Assembly (NCBI RefSeq): GCF_963169125.1
Contig: NC_084795.1
Span: 276,716,122-276,780,121 of the forward strand
From: Humulus lupulus
Taxonomy: Eukaryota > Streptophyta > Magnoliopsida > Rosales > Cannabaceae
Reading direction: 5' to 3'
Length of the DNA stretch: 64,000 nucleotides
In this document: in pieces, positions 34,743-46,397 of the stretch
Position numbering within the stretch: the first letter of the stretch is position 1
Layout: each line of letters begins with the position of its first letter
Notes under the pieces: generated by a model
The model's database searches: none
The model's input: the letters and a program-made list of their open reading frames with translations, nothing else
What the model was told of the DNA's origin: nothing
Made by a program: the position numbers and the translations under genes

Positions 34743-36927
34743 TCAAAATTTAGCACTAGGTTTAAGCTTCTTGACACTCTAGTTAGCACCACAATGACCT
34801 AGTCTCATCAAAACCCAAAATACCAAGGCTTAGAATCAAGAAGAGGGCTAAAGAAAATCAAAACCAAATATTACATTGTTCTTTCTCCCTTTTCCTTTCA
34901 CCAATTTCGAAAACCCTCTCTCTCACTCTCTCTCTCTCTACTCTTTTCCCTTTTAAACCACCCTTGGCCGAAACCCTATGTCCTAGTGAGAATAGGAAAC
35001 ACCTCATTTCCTTCTTTATTTTGTTAATTAATTCCCTATATTTTTAATAAAACAAATAGTAGACTTTCCCTCTTCCTTTGATCTCACACTAATGTAGAAA
35101 TCTCCAAAAAAAATGGAAACAAAAATTCCCTCCCTTGCTCTTCTTATCAACACGCCCGTCACTCTACCTCTCTTCTCTTTTGCTTTCCTTTTTACCATAC
35201 GAACACATGCTATCTAGGTTCAATATTTTTTTCATGCATGTACACTTAACTTGCCATGAACTCACATACACACCAACATGCACACAACACACATTCACAT
35301 ACATGCACACAATATTAATAGAAAAAAAAAATCAATTATTATCACATATTCAATATAACAATTAAATAAAAAATAAAAATAAAACAAACATTTAAATATT
35401 CATAACATACACACTTCTATAAAAATTAAACAATTAACAAACCATTTAAACAAAAAAAAATTGGTTCATTGCAGTGTACCAAAGTTTCAACGAGATGAGA
35501 GGGACTTCTTTTAATATTATTTGTTATTTTTGGATCTAACACTATGTTTAGCATGAGGGATTTTTGGAAAGATGAAGAAAATAAGAGGGAAAATTGTTTT
35601 TGGCAAGAGAAAAATAAGAAGTGATTAAGGAATAAGTTCTCCATCCAAATCATTAAAAATGAAGAATAAAACTACAAATAAAAAAATATATAAAAAAAAT
35701 TACATAAACACCTTTCAAATAGTTAAATACATATATTTTATAATAATTAGTTTAGTAAATTTGGAATTAAACTTTATATCTATCATTCTCACACTTTTCT
35801 TAATACATCAAAATAAAGGAAATATATCATCATTCTTTCATATCTCCTCATTACCAAACATAGCCTAAAGACTTATCAACTAGTAGAAGAGAAAAGATGC
35901 TTTGCTTTATTGAATATCAAAAAGAGTCAAAGCCTGGTATGAATAGGCTAAATGAAAAGACCAAAATACCCAATCAGTTGGGATAACAAACTACTAATCT
36001 TATAATATCAAGTGATGGAATAGTACAACTCACTAAAAAAACTGATGTATATAATAATATGTATGTATATACATGCAATGTACGTATCCATAATAGGAAA
36101 AAAATGCTTTTGCTTTCTCTTCTTTCAATAATGTATATAATATATAGTAGTGTCGTTTTCATCTAATTAAAAAGCCATATATATAGGTCAAATATTATTA
36201 TGATGATAGATATTTAAGATAAGTACACAGTATGTTACTATTAGATAAGTGAAGTGATTAATTATAGTAGTTTAGTAAGCAGAGGGTGGTTAATTCATTA
36301 AAACAAGAAATTATTAGTATATATACAATATTAATATAAAAGCACGTGATCTAACTATATTTATGGATTTTTTTAGAACACAAGGATATAGGAATATTTG
36401 GTCCGATGTTCAATGCACCTGTACAGATCTCTACAGCAAAGCACTATATATATATTTATATATATATGTATATATATACATCCTATGATCCTATGATGGA
36501 TCGAGTATATTATTTTGTGTAGTTCCATACATATTCATGTGCTGCCACCCCAAACTTCGCATGCATTCTTTTATAAATATCTCTCCACCTACCAAAACTC
36601 ATATGTTAAACAGTACTTTGCATAAAGTAAAAAAGGCACACAAATATGGCTTATCTAAGCTACCAATACATTTCAAATTAATAAGTAATTATAAATTCAA
36701 ATCTAAATTAGATACATTATATGTAGTAATAGACATCATATAGCTCCAATTCATTTAATATTTCAGATATACGGTTCGAAGTTACAAATATTCCCTTTCC
36801 ACACCTTAAAACGAAAAAAAAAAAAAAAAAAAAAACCTTCATGATGTGTGAGCTTATATTAATTGAGTAACAATTATGACACACTTAATTTGTATGTACT
36901 CTTTACACACTTAATTTGTATGTACCC
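34743..36927. other. AT-rich DNA without genes
   Basis: No protein resembles a known family. It holds a CT microsatellite at about 34917-34942, long AT and TATATA tracts near 36445-36480, and a run of more than 20 A at about 36812-36835. The first 600 bp probably continue the old LTR remnant. A 21-bp direct repeat (36879-36899 and 36905-36925) abuts the broken end of element C. Confidence 0.5.
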
Positions 36928-38250
36928 TATGTGTCCACTTGCCTTTTTCGACTTAACCAGCATGTCATCAACATATACATCTATGTTTGTACCGATTAGC
37001 TCCTTGAACATGTGATTGACTAGTCGCTGGCAAGTCACACCATCGTTTTTCAAACCGAAGGACATTACTTTGTAACAGTAAAGCCCTGTATCGGTCTGAA
37101 AGCTAGTGTGATCCTCATCAGGTGGATGCATATTGATCTAATTGTACCCGAAGTATGCATCCATGAATGACAGGATCTCGTGTCCTGCAGTGGCATCGAC
37201 CAGTTGGTCGATCCTAGGGACTGAAAAACAATCTTTAGGGCAGGATTTATTAAGGTCTGTGAAATCCACACACATTCTCCACATGCCATTCGGCTTGGGA
37301 ACTAGTACGGGATTAGAGACCCACGATGGATAAAACGCTATCATGATGAACCCATTCTCCTTTAGCTTCTCGACTTCTTCTTTTAGAGCTTTTGATCTGT
37401 CTTTGTCGAGCAGCCTTCTTTTTTGTTGTACTGGTGGAAAACTTTTTTCTATGTTCAGGACATGACTGATAACTTCCAGGTTTATCCCAACCATGTCTTT
37501 ATGCGACTAGGCAAAGACTTCCTCGTTCTTCTTTAAAAATTCCACTAGTTTTTGTTTTGTTGTTGTCTCTAAGTTTTGACCGACTTTCACAACCCTGGTC
37601 GGATCTGCTTCATCGAGTTGGACCCCTTCGAGGTCCTCGATAAGTCCTACTTCTTCATCATAATCCCCAAAGCGAGGATCCAAATCACTATCTTCACTTT
37701 GGGCAACAACCTATTTGGTGACTCAATCACCTGATTGGGCTTGCACTTCATTGACCGTTTGCAACTCTTTTCCGGTGTTTTCCCTCGATCCACCTTTCTT
37801 TGCCTTAGATATCGAGGCATTGTAGCACTCCCTCGCTTCTCGTTGGTTTCCCAATACACATCCTACCCCTACGTCAGTTGGGAATTTCATAGCAAGGTGT
37901 CAAACTGAGGTTACAGGTCAACCAAAATAGGCCTCCCAATTACAGCATTATATGCAGAAGGACAATCAACTACTATGAAAGTAGTGAGTAATGTCCTGTT
38001 TGCAGGCGCAGTTCCTGCTGTAACTGAGAGACTAATTGACCCTGTCGGCGCGAGCCCTTCGCCAGAGAAACCATATATGGTTTGGTTGCACGGCTCCAGG
38101 TCCTTGACAGACAACTTCATTCTCTCCAGTGAGGACTTATACAATATGTTGACTGAGCTCCCTGTGTCGACCAACACCCTCTTGACCATCATGTTGGAAA
38201 TTTGGACGTCGACGACCAGCGAATCTGAGTGTGGGAATCGTATGTGCTAA
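36928..38250 (-). pseudogene. pol: Element C pol: protease and N-terminal reverse transcriptase
   Basis: Protease at 38192-37911 begins MMVKRVLVDTGSSVNILYKS and includes YNAVIGRP. After a broken linker, reverse transcriptase at 37494-36928 shows VLVPKPNGMWRMCVDFTDLN, SFGLKNDGV and catalytic YVDDMLVKSKK. The reading then leaves the family at about 36928. Stops lie near 37135 and 37505, and in the linker near 37645-37910. Confidence 0.88.
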
Positions 38251-40630
38251 GCATCGTCTTCAGAGAATGTTATCAACTCTTCCTCTGTTCGAGCTTTTTT
38301 AGGTGCTCGATCCTCTACACTCATCATCTCGATGTCGTGGTCATGGCATAAGGTCCGAGCGTAACACTCTCTTGCCTTCCCACTATCTTCTGCAAGGTGT
38401 GGGACGCCACAGATGGTGAGTAACGTACCTGCCACAGGAGCTGGCTGTAAAGGTGGCGAGCGTTGGCGTGCAGGCGCCTGCTCATTGCCTCCTTAAGCCT
38501 CTCGCTGAGACCCTCCTGCGACCCGTACGTATCTCCTTAGGTATCCCTGTCTAATCAGGAACTCAATCTCGTCCTTCAACTAGTTACACTCATTGGTGTC
38601 ATGTCCGTAGTCATTGTGAAAACGACAGAATTTTGTTGTATCTCTCTTGGAGATATCCTTCCTTATAGGTGCTGGTCGCTTATACGGGACATTTGCATTG
38701 GTCTCCTAGTAGACCTCTGCTCTACTCTCGACAAGGGTCGTATAGTTGGTAAATCTCGGCTCGTATCTATTGCCTTTGAGGCGTTTGTTTTCGGACGTTG
38801 ATGGCTCATTATTCGCCTTTTTCCCACCATTTTTGCCATTTCCATTCCCTTTGCCTTTGTCATTGCCATTGGGTTTATTCAACCCATTGGCAGCTTTGGC
38901 GGGATCTTCCTTTGGTCCCTTGTCTTTCGTAGGCGACTTCCCCTCATTGGCGATCGCATCCTCGAGCTTGATGTATCGATCAGCTCGATCAAGAAATTCC
39001 TGGGTACTTTTTACCCCATTCTTTCTTAGGTTGTTCTAGATGGGAGAATGGCGCCTAACCCTAGCAGTTAGGGCCATCATCTTTCCCTCATCACCCATTG
39101 TTTTGGCTCCAGCCGCTGCTCACATGAAACGCTGGACGTATTCTTTTAAGGGTTCTCCCTCCTTTTGGCGTATCTTGACCAGCTGGTTGGCATCAGTGGG
39201 GTGTACGCGACCCGCGTAGAATTGTCCGTAAAAGTCATTTACGAACATTTCCCATGATGCTATACTAGCAGGAGGGAACTTAAAAAACCACTACTGAGTA
39301 GTGTCAGATAGGGTGGCGGGGAAGATCCTACAGCGGGCATCGTCCGACACCTTCTGAATATCCATTTGTATCTCAAACTTGTTTACATGAGATACTGGGT
39401 CCCCGTACCCATCAAAGTTTGACAACACTTGCATCTTGAACTTGCTGGGGGTTTCTACCACAGGAATCCTCTACACAAACGGAGTGCCTCTCCTCCGATC
39501 GTACTCAATGTAGGATGTTCGGCTCCCTACCAGCTGCTGTACCGCCTGATTCAAAGCATCAATTTCAGCCTGAACAGCGTCTGGGATTGTTGGGGCGACT
39601 GGTGCCGGAGGAGCGTACTCATCGTGCCTCTTGCGCCTGTTGTTGATTATGTCCCCCAGGTCATCGTCTCTATGCCTTTGTTCGCTAGCGCCCAACCAAT
39701 CAAAGACATTATGATGTCTGGGCTGCCCCCCAGCGTTATGGCTCGCATACCTATTTTCTCTCGGTGGGGGGTTTCTATCTACACCTCTTTTCTCACGCCC
39801 TCGACCAGCATTCCTCCTGCCGAAATCAGCCTCATTATAGTCATGGCCATCCCTAAACTGCGGCCGACTATGGCACGACTGGTTGATCACGTTGTTTCCT
39901 CCTCTGGCTGGCATCTCCTAAGCGCCAGGGGGAGGCCTATGTTCGTCGGTGGGTCCCCGTACATTATTATGTCGTGGGGGGGCCCTGACCGCAGAGCCTG
40001 ACTCAATGTGCCTTCAACTAGCAGAAGGATACTGCCCCTGCTCGGTGGATTTGGCTCATCGTCCCCTGGGTGTCTTGGGCTACGGGGAGGCTGCCCGGCC
40101 CTATTCTGCCTCTGGCGTTAGGGATTGCCGCGACCATCTTGAGAGGGCGGCTGTTGCTTAGGATCCTGAATTGGGACATCCTCCTGAGCCACAGACGGCT
40201 GCTCCTGTCTTTGAGGACTAGCTGGCTGGAGCGAAGGACTCGGATTTGGGGCTCACTGCGATGATGCATTTGGTGGCTGATCTGGTTAAGAGGCCGGTGT
40301 AGCTTGTCCTCGGGCCAACTGAATGGTTGCTTCAAGAGCGGTCGTGGCATCTCTCTGCCGACGGTCCATGTCCGCCTGCCGCTCATTCAGCTCCTAATGC
40401 TGACGCTCAATCTCCCTCTATTGTTGCGCTAGGGTCTCCGCCGCATTCTCTTGATTGGCCCTCAAATTTACCAACTTGTCCTGCAACACACTCAGTGTTG
40501 TCCTCAGCGTCTCAGAATCCATTTCTTCCTCCTCAAAATCCAAGTATGACTCATTTTCAGCCACATTTGGAGGAGGTTGAGAGGATGCAGTGCCAGCAAT
40601 CTGTCCAGCTCTCTTGGATGTCTTCGCCAT
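38250..40630 (-). pseudogene. gag: Element C gag, decayed
   Basis: ATG at 40630 begins MAKTSKRAGQIAGTASSQ, followed by a coiled-coil-like segment with repeated L and Q (LSVLQDKLVNLRANQENAA). A long arginine-, asparagine- and proline-rich middle (39914-39471) precedes the capsid-like region at about 39470-39000. The zinc knuckle is near 38640-38590 (CRFHNDYGHDTNEC). Stops are frequent. This copy keeps the gag C-terminal part that is missing from D. Confidence 0.82.
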
Positions 40631-40679
40631 ATGATCTTCTTGAAGTTTTTTGTTTAATCTCTCAACGAGCGCACCAAAA

Positions 40680-41295
40680 GATTGACCCTTGATTTGGCCA
40701 ACGATACGAAGTCAAATAAACGACAAAGAACAAAAAGAATATCAATGGGAGAATCAAATGGAAAGAAAGTGACGATTATAGTGGTTCGGCCCCAACTAGG
40801 TGGTAATGACCTATGTCCACTTAGTGTTCTTATTGATATTGAATCCCAGCACTGTGATCAAGGAACTAGGGTTCTTTGAGTTTCACCAGTCTTAGGAAAA
40901 TTACAATTTCAGTGGATAATCACACTATGTTTTTCTCTTTGAATACAAAGATTAAAAGTTCCAAAAGTCCCTTGCTTGAGCCCTCTCTTTCTTATTTATA
41001 GGCTTAAGGGAGTTACATGGGTCAATGGGCCTTAATTACAATTAAGATCAACGTTCCCAGGTAATGAAAGGAAATATAATGAATATAATTATTACAAGAT
41101 TGTGTATCTCAAAGGAAGTAAATGGAAGTATGCGACCAGACTGGTCGCACTTAACCGCGAGACTTGACAAACCAACCATTATCTGGTCGATAGTCGAGCA
41201 GTATTCCATCACTCGAAATTGCCACGTCCCAGACATGTGTAAGCCACGTGTAAGAAAATCTTGTCACGTCATCAAGAACAATTTTTGGGTAAACA
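40680..41295 (-). repeat. 5' LTR of element C
   Basis: Reads TGTTTACCC from 41295 on the minus strand and ends GGGTCAAT near 40680, matching the LTRs of D. TATAAATA on the minus strand at 40993-41000. Beyond the LTR, the GGTGC...TTGAGAG primer site is recognisable at about 40660-40676. Confidence 0.85.
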
Positions 41296-41634
41296 CATAA
41301 ATTATATGTAAATTAAAATATTTTGACATATTTATTATTTAAAATATTAAATATTATCCTAAATAAAATTTAAAATATAAAAAAAGTTACTACTATACTA
41401 CAATAACACATAAGGAAAGATATAAAATAAATATAAAATATTACAAAAATATATAAAAATTTAAACAGGGCCCCGTCGGGGCGGGGAGTGCTATCCCCGT
41501 CCCAGCCCCATTTAACATTCACGGATTAAAAATTATCCCCGTCCCCGTCCTGTTCCCCATTTAGACGGGGATTCCCCGCCCCATTAGGAGCGGGTCCCCG
41601 CGAGCCCTGTCCATATGGAAAAAATGTGCATCCC
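41296..41634 (-). repeat. AT-rich DNA ending in a GC-rich CGGGGA patch
   Basis: 41296-41462 is plain AT-rich DNA. 41463-41634 read on the minus strand starts GGGATGCACATTTTTTCC and is built of GGGGCGGGG, GACGGGGAT and CCCCGT blocks. Plant miniature hAT-type elements often begin with a TAGGGATG phrase and hold such CGGG-rich text, so this may be the end of one. Ends not proven. Confidence 0.35.
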
Positions 41635-42340
41635 TACACGTTACTGTCACGTGTATAATTAAAAAATATAAAAAAATTATTTCAAAAGATTAAAAAAATA
41701 AAAAATAACTTAAAAATTTATAAAAAGTAATTTTTTTTTTTACTTTTTTGTCTTTTCTCTTTCTTCTTCTTCTCTGTTTAAAAATTATAATTTTTTCTTA
41801 ATATTTAAAATTAAGTAATTAAAAATAAAAAAATAAAAAATATATATTTTAGTAACAAATTATTAAAGATCTTTTCTTATTAAAATATATTTTTTAATTT
41901 TGTTTCTTTTCTTTTTTCTATTTCTACTTTTTTTTTTCTTTCTTCTCCTGCATTTAAAAATTATAATTTTTTCTTAATATTTAAAATTAAATAAGAAAAA
42001 AAAAGAAAAAGAAGTAAAAAATATATATTTTAATAAGAAAATATATTTAATAATATTTTAGTCAAATAGATATTTTATTTTTAAATTATTACTAAAAAAT
42101 TATTAAATATCTTTTCTTATTACAATATATATTTTTACTTCTTTTTTCTTATATTTTTGTTTCTATTTTTTACTTCTTTTTTTTTTCTTATTTAATTTTA
42201 AATATTAAGAAAAAATTATATAATATTTAAATGAAGGAGAAGAAAGAAAAAATAAAGACAAAATAAGTAAAAAAAAATAGATTTTTAATTATTTTTTGAA
42301 ATATTTTTTATTTTTAGTTATACATGTGGAAGTAACGTGG
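41635..42340. repeat. AT-rich long inverted repeat, about 0.7 kb
   Basis: The left arm from about 41635 (ACACGTTACTGTCACGTGTA followed by A-rich text) is mirrored by the right arm ending near 42337 (TACATGTGGAAGTAACGTGG). The two arms can fold on each other, with internal repeats of AAATATATATTTT between. No coding. Probably a miniature inverted-repeat element. Confidence 0.5.
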
Positions 42341-42556
42341 AAATATCACGCCACTGCCTAAAATGCCATATCAATACTTGGTTAGCCATGTAGGATGAAA
42401 ACTAACAGAAGGTGCACAATAAGGTAACAATTATAGGTAGAGGGGAATTTAAAACAACGTGAAAAGTCGAGGGGCACAATAAGTATTGGTAATAGTTCAA
42501 GGGCAAAAATCTTATTTATTCTTATTATTATTTATGTAGACTCCATGGTACAGAGT
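42341..42556. other. Short spacer without gene
   Basis: About 200 bp of unique-looking AT-rich DNA; nothing recognised. Confidence 0.4.
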
Positions 42557-42561
42557 ATGTC

Positions 42562-45534
42562 TGTAACGCCCTACTACCTAGGGACCGTTACACTGTGTAT
42601 TTTAAATAATGCTAAACTCGCTAAAAGAGTCATTTGGCCATAATCGTGTAACTAAACATGATTAACAATTTAGGGTTAAAAAATTTGGTCAAAGATACAA
42701 ACGTTTCACTAAAATGTTTATTGTATACATGGGATCCCAAAATACATTTAAAATGTTAATTACAATAAAAGAGTTACAACCTGCCAACCTAAGCGGCAAA
42801 ATAGGGTTTGATCCTAGTTTCTCTTTTAAACTCTCGGTCGTGGAGGTCGAGCAGCCTCATATGTACACATCGTCACCTAAGATCTCCAACTCAAGAACAG
42901 TCCAGCTTTCTTCTCCCTTTACATGCACCACATAGCACCCGTGAGCCAAGACTCAGCAATAAAACTTAAACATGCTCAAAAGTAGTTATAACATATTACC
43001 GTATCATAATAAACAAGCCTAGTAGTAATAACCCGACGCATGCATGCATAACATTCATATAAATGACTACAGTGTCATATGGGACCAATTGCCCTAGATA
43101 AATGATCAATAAATCATATCGGAGCCCAATGCCCAAAATACATGATTATGGAATCATACTGGCTCAACACCTTAGGACATGGGACTAATGAGTCACCCTG
43201 GGGCCCTTTGCCATGTCCTCTGTATAACCAATCTTGGAATTGGCCCAGCATACCTGGCAATTTAGTTATCCCGACCCATAGGTCGGTCAAGCTTATAATG
43301 CGCTCCTGGTTAGACTAAATCATATGGACTAGCGCTCAGCGCGCTATTGCCATGTTTGACTAATAAGTCAATGCTTTACGACCAACACTCACCGTGCTAA
43401 TGTCGTGCTTGACTAATAAGTCAATGCTAGGATATGGGACTAATAAGTTACCCTGGGGCCCTTTGCCCTGAATAGATGACCATAGAGTCAACATGGGGTC
43501 TTTTGCCCTGAATAGATGACCATAGAGTCAATTCGGGGTCCTTTGCCCTGAATAGTTGACCATAGAGTCAACTTGGGGTCCCTTGCCCTAAATAGATGAC
43601 CATAGAGTCAACCTGTGGCCCTTTGCCCTAGTCATGTGACCATAAACTCACCCTAGCTCTGAGTAGCTAGTCAAGCGTTTTAGTTTTCTAAGACCATTGG
43701 GTTGAACGAGTGTGTAACGCTCTCCTGATTATATCTAATCATATTGACTAGCGCTCAACGCGTTATTGTTGCCCTTGACTCATAAGTCAATGCTTTACAA
43801 CTAGCACTCAGCACTATTGTCATCCTTGACTGATAAGTCAATGCTTTACGACCAGCGCTCAGTGCTATTGTCGTCCTTGACTGATAAGTCAAGCCTTTCT
43901 CAATATGATAATGCAAACAGGAATATATCATATATCAAATATCCAGATATAAAAGATTTAGCATGCTTAATCAATTATCACAAGCATAATCATAATCATG
44001 CACATACTCAGGCGCTCATGCCCTATTCATGTTCCTGTTCAACAATTCAAGAATCACAAGCATAATAATAATCATGCGCATTTACAAATACTCAAGCTCT
44101 AATCAATTCTATATTCAACATTTAGGTCATGCTATAATCACATGTATCACATACTGGGTGCAGTTTTCTTACCTTTGGTCCAAGCACAGGTTACCAATAA
44201 ACGACCCTTGAGCACGATCCCGTTTTCAAGTCCCTAGCTAGTCGCAACCATAATATAGAATCCCATCAAAAAATAGCAAATAAAGGCATCTAGATCGAGT
44301 CCTAGCCTCCAGGACATCGAACTCTACTAAACCAGGTAGTAGGATCGTCCCGAGCCCTTATATTTAAGTTCCCATTATTAAAAACCCATTTTGGCCATTT
44401 TTCCCCTTTTGGGTCGCGGCCCCAAAAACCCGAGGCGCGACCTGCTCAAGAACATGGACTAATTCCTTCTCTGTCTGTGTCATGGGCCGCGACCTTCCTA
44501 AAAGGTGTCACAGCCCAAAGTGCCCCCAACAGCCAATCCACCTACTTCTTCAAGCCTAGACTACGGCCCAACCACGAGCACAACCAAGAAAACTCCATTT
44601 TCCCATTTTAAATCCTTCCAAAAATCTATCCAAACACACCCAAATCTCAAAAATAAAGTTCACAATCATCTCAATGGCACAAAATCATCAAAACCCAAAC
44701 TTCAAATCATTCAAAAACTTCTCAAAACATAAATCCAAATTCAAAACTTAAGAAAATTTAGGAAACGGAAACTCAGAAATTCAAAGTTTAAATTACCTCT
44801 GATTATGTCATTTCTCGCTAAATCCTCCGACTAATAAGCTTCTAATCTTTCCTAGAATCGTTATGACTCAATCATTGCTTGAATCTGAGCCCTAAAACTC
44901 GAGTTTCCTTCGAAATGTGACGAACGGTAAAAAGGGATAACGGAGAGAGAAAGAAATAGTGATTGAATGTAATTCTATTTCTATCAGGTTACTTCGAGCT
45001 TAAGTAACCTCAAACAAATCCCAATGCTTGGGGTCCCAAAAACGCCCCCGATGGTAAAATATTCAAAATTTCCAGAATTCCCTCCTAATCTCACCAACTC
45101 TCAATATATCATCAAATAACCATTCTAATTACTCAATATCCCGGTAATATACTAAATACCCAAAATACCCATTGACTCACACTGAGTCAAGTATGGATCT
45201 CGTTGTGACTTTTCCACTAGCTTGCTCCCTAAGATCGTCTCGTGCCGAGTAACCAAAATATATCCACATAATAATGTGGTCTCACACATATATCACATAT
45301 ATGTCAAATACACTCATAATAGGCTAAATTACGAAAATTTCCCTTTTAATCAAAAATTGGCCCACATGTATATTTAATACACCCAAATATGCATATCAAG
45401 TTGTATTATAATATAAATCACATAATTATATAATGATGCACATATATATCACATATTCACATAATTTCTATAATTTGCCATCGTGACCTCCTAATCAAGG
45501 TCCTAAGCCTTATTAAGTAATTTGAAACGTTATA
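42562..45534 (-). mobile_element. Solo chromovirus LTR with expanded palindrome region
   Basis: Minus-strand LTR ending GGGCGTTACA at 42562; its start at 45534 has decayed to TATAACGTTTC. Flanks ATGTC (42557-42561) and ATTTC (45535-45539) agree at 4 of 5 bases. At 2973 bp it is the longest LTR here, because the middle holds extra tandem units (43271-43892). A GC-rich cluster with GGGTCGCGGCCCC lies at about 44410-44520. Confidence 0.8.
43271..43892 (-). repeat. Palindrome array plus 40-bp tandem repeat in the LTR
   Basis: Perfect palindromes: CCGACC-CATA-GGTCGG at 43271-43286, TTGACT-AATA-AGTCAA at 43356-43371 and 43409-43424, TTGACT-CATA-AGTCAA at 43775-43790, and TTGACT-GATA-AGTCAA at 43826-43841 and 43877-43892. 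Between them a 40-bp unit with TGACCATAGAGTCA starts at 43477, 43517, 43557 and 43597. These units keep the same arm and spacer lengths with one mismatched inner pair. Confidence 0.82.
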
Positions 45535-45539
45535 ATTTC

Positions 45540-46388
45540 TTACAAACATACAATTAAGATCTGCAATTTGCAAAAACAAATTTTTTTTAAATCTGGTTAA
45601 TTATGTCTTAATTTTGACTTGTGAATATTATTTATTCCATGGTGACCACTTGGGCGGCACTTTGATTGAAATTTTAAAATAGAAAAAAAAAACTTTTAGG
45701 AAGAGAAAGTATATATAATTAAAACTATATATGGATCCTTTGTTTTCTTTTCAAATATTGATAGCCATATATGTGATTTAATTGGTAAATCCAACTCTCT
45801 ACTTAAAAACTCTCTTTAATATGAGAGCTAGGATTACTACTAGTGACAGACACGAGGTTATGTACTTTCCAAGTGTGATGGAGTTTAACTCCTCTTTAAA
45901 AATTAAGCAAACTTATTAGTAAAAGTTATATAGCATCTAAATGACAATTGTGCTTTGTGGACCTTAGCTCAAATAATTAAGCAAAAGGTTAAAATTGCAC
46001 AAAGTTCTCCAAATTGAGAATGGTCAATAGCTTGTTTTACTCACTCGCTTTAATTAATTAATTGATTAATTAATTAATCAATTAATTTTCACTTTTTACT
46101 TTTGTTATTGGAAAAATAAAATTATTGGTAGACCTACGCCTTTTACACTTGAATTATTAGGGATGAATCCTTGAATTTGGAAATTTGTAGAACTTTTTTT
46201 TGAAGTGGGAAATCTTTATTAAAACAAAAGTGTTATATATAATAAAATACCTATTTTTAAAAATCAACTTTGAACAAAATAATGCATTCCAATACAAAGA
46301 TATATAGAAACAAACTTTTCTACGAAAGATGGAAACAATCTAATGATGTCTTTACTTATAAAATTGAGATAATTGAAATTCGTAATCA
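45540..46388. other. AT-rich DNA without genes
   Basis: No family resemblance in any frame. One palindromic ATTAATTAATT tract near 46050-46085. Confidence 0.45.
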
Positions 46389-46397
46389 TTTAATTAT

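Larger units (their letters stand above)
36928..41295 (-). mobile_element. Tat-lineage fragment C: 5' LTR, gag, protease, part of RT
   Basis: Minus-strand element of the same family as D, with LTR, gag start and protease nearly identical in layout. It stops abruptly in reverse transcriptase just after the catalytic YVDD motif. RNase H, integrase, antisense gene and 3' LTR are all missing. No target duplication can be tested. Confidence 0.85.

Noticed and set aside
36812..36835. Poly-A tail of a LINE or SINE
   Set aside because: No reverse transcriptase, no tRNA-like head and no target duplication beside it; a simple A run is as likely.
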